This document shows positions 63,875 through 64,000 of a stretch of 64,000 nt of DNA, in pieces. Below the pieces are notes generated by a model. The model ran no database searches. It was not told the DNA's origin and saw only the letters and a list, made by a program, of their open reading frames with translations. The DNA is from Salinactinospora qingdaonensis (GTDB lineage: Bacteria > Actinomycetota > Actinomycetes > Streptosporangiales > Streptosporangiaceae). The stretch is taken from NCBI RefSeq assembly GCF_039539445.1, contig NZ_BAABDD010000005.1, positions 225,966 through 289,965 of the forward strand. The letters are read 5' to 3'. How positions within the stretch are numbered: position 1 is the stretch's first letter; each line of letters starts with the position of its first letter. Made by a program: the position numbers and the translations under genes.

Positions 63875-63935
63875 GTCAACGTCGCCCGAAAGTGGACCAC
63901 TGGGCGACGGATGAATGTTGACCACCCTCCACCAC
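63875..63935. mobile_element. Possible insertion-sequence end (IS21-like)
   Basis: GTCAACGTCGCCC ... GGGCGACGG...GTTGAC with AAAGTGGACCAC between. The AAAGTGGACCAC motif and nested inverted arms resemble ends of IS21-family elements. The element body would lie beyond the window. The remaining bases to 64000 show nothing clear. Confidence 0.3.
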
Positions 63936-64000
63936 CAGTTTCTTCTCATCGCTTGGTCGTCCAGGCTCAGGTGCGGTTTCCGCCTGAGGGAGGTATCCGG

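Overview
The window is high-GC DNA from a filamentous or spore-forming actinomycete. The markers are BldD, the IHF-like protein mIHF, a PknL/Rv2175c pair, a helicase-dead PriA, a WhiJ-type XRE/DUF397 cluster and many GTG/TTG starts. A perfect CelR box (TGGGAGCGCTCCCA) before a secreted GH30 enzyme with a CBM2 points to the Thermobifida/Nocardiopsaceae branch. That placement is inference; no database was searched.

Left third (1-30.4 kb): signalling and central metabolism. It holds the 3' end of a NarL-type histidine kinase and a response regulator, glpK with a DasR-like operator, a pfkA carrying the residues typical of PPi-dependent enzymes, and thiI. It also holds a DAHP synthase behind an aromatic-amino-acid attenuator, a LytS/LytTR pair with a sodium/solute symporter, and a nuclease-dead tnpB lying between that pair and the symporter. 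Next come pknL, thiOSG under a TPP riboswitch, an Rv2175c homologue, thiE, an acyl-CoA ligase, a DUF418 membrane protein, a polyprenyl synthase, metF and bldD.

Middle (30.9-47 kb): a pyrimidine operon in the order pyrR-pyrB-pyrC-carA-carB-pyrK-pyrD-pyrF, with a PyrR-type RNA loop overlapping the pyrR ribosome-binding site. It is followed by mihF, gmk, rpoZ, coaBC and metK. The stretch 47.3-55.5 kb has a deazaflavin-type oxidoreductase, an acyl-CoA dehydrogenase, a methyltransferase, a broken vapBC locus, priA and fmt.

Right end (55.5-64 kb): accessory DNA. Two DUF397 proteins, an XRE regulator, a HATPase and a multi-HTH protein precede two type I-E-like CRISPR arrays. The arrays have 12 and 13 repeats and share a leader; no cas gene is visible. 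Between them lies a Tat-exported GH30-FN3-CBM2 glucuronoxylanase under a CelR site.

The most unusual feature is an interspersed repeat family built on a GATCGC-NNN-GCGATC hairpin. Three copies are solo elements of about 150 bp that look like MITEs, directly behind genes. Six copies form three inverted pairs that bound 0.5-0.8 kb cassettes holding decayed CRISPR-like repeats. One cassette abuts CRISPR array 1, one lies inside the broken vapBC locus and one follows the acyl-CoA ligase gene.
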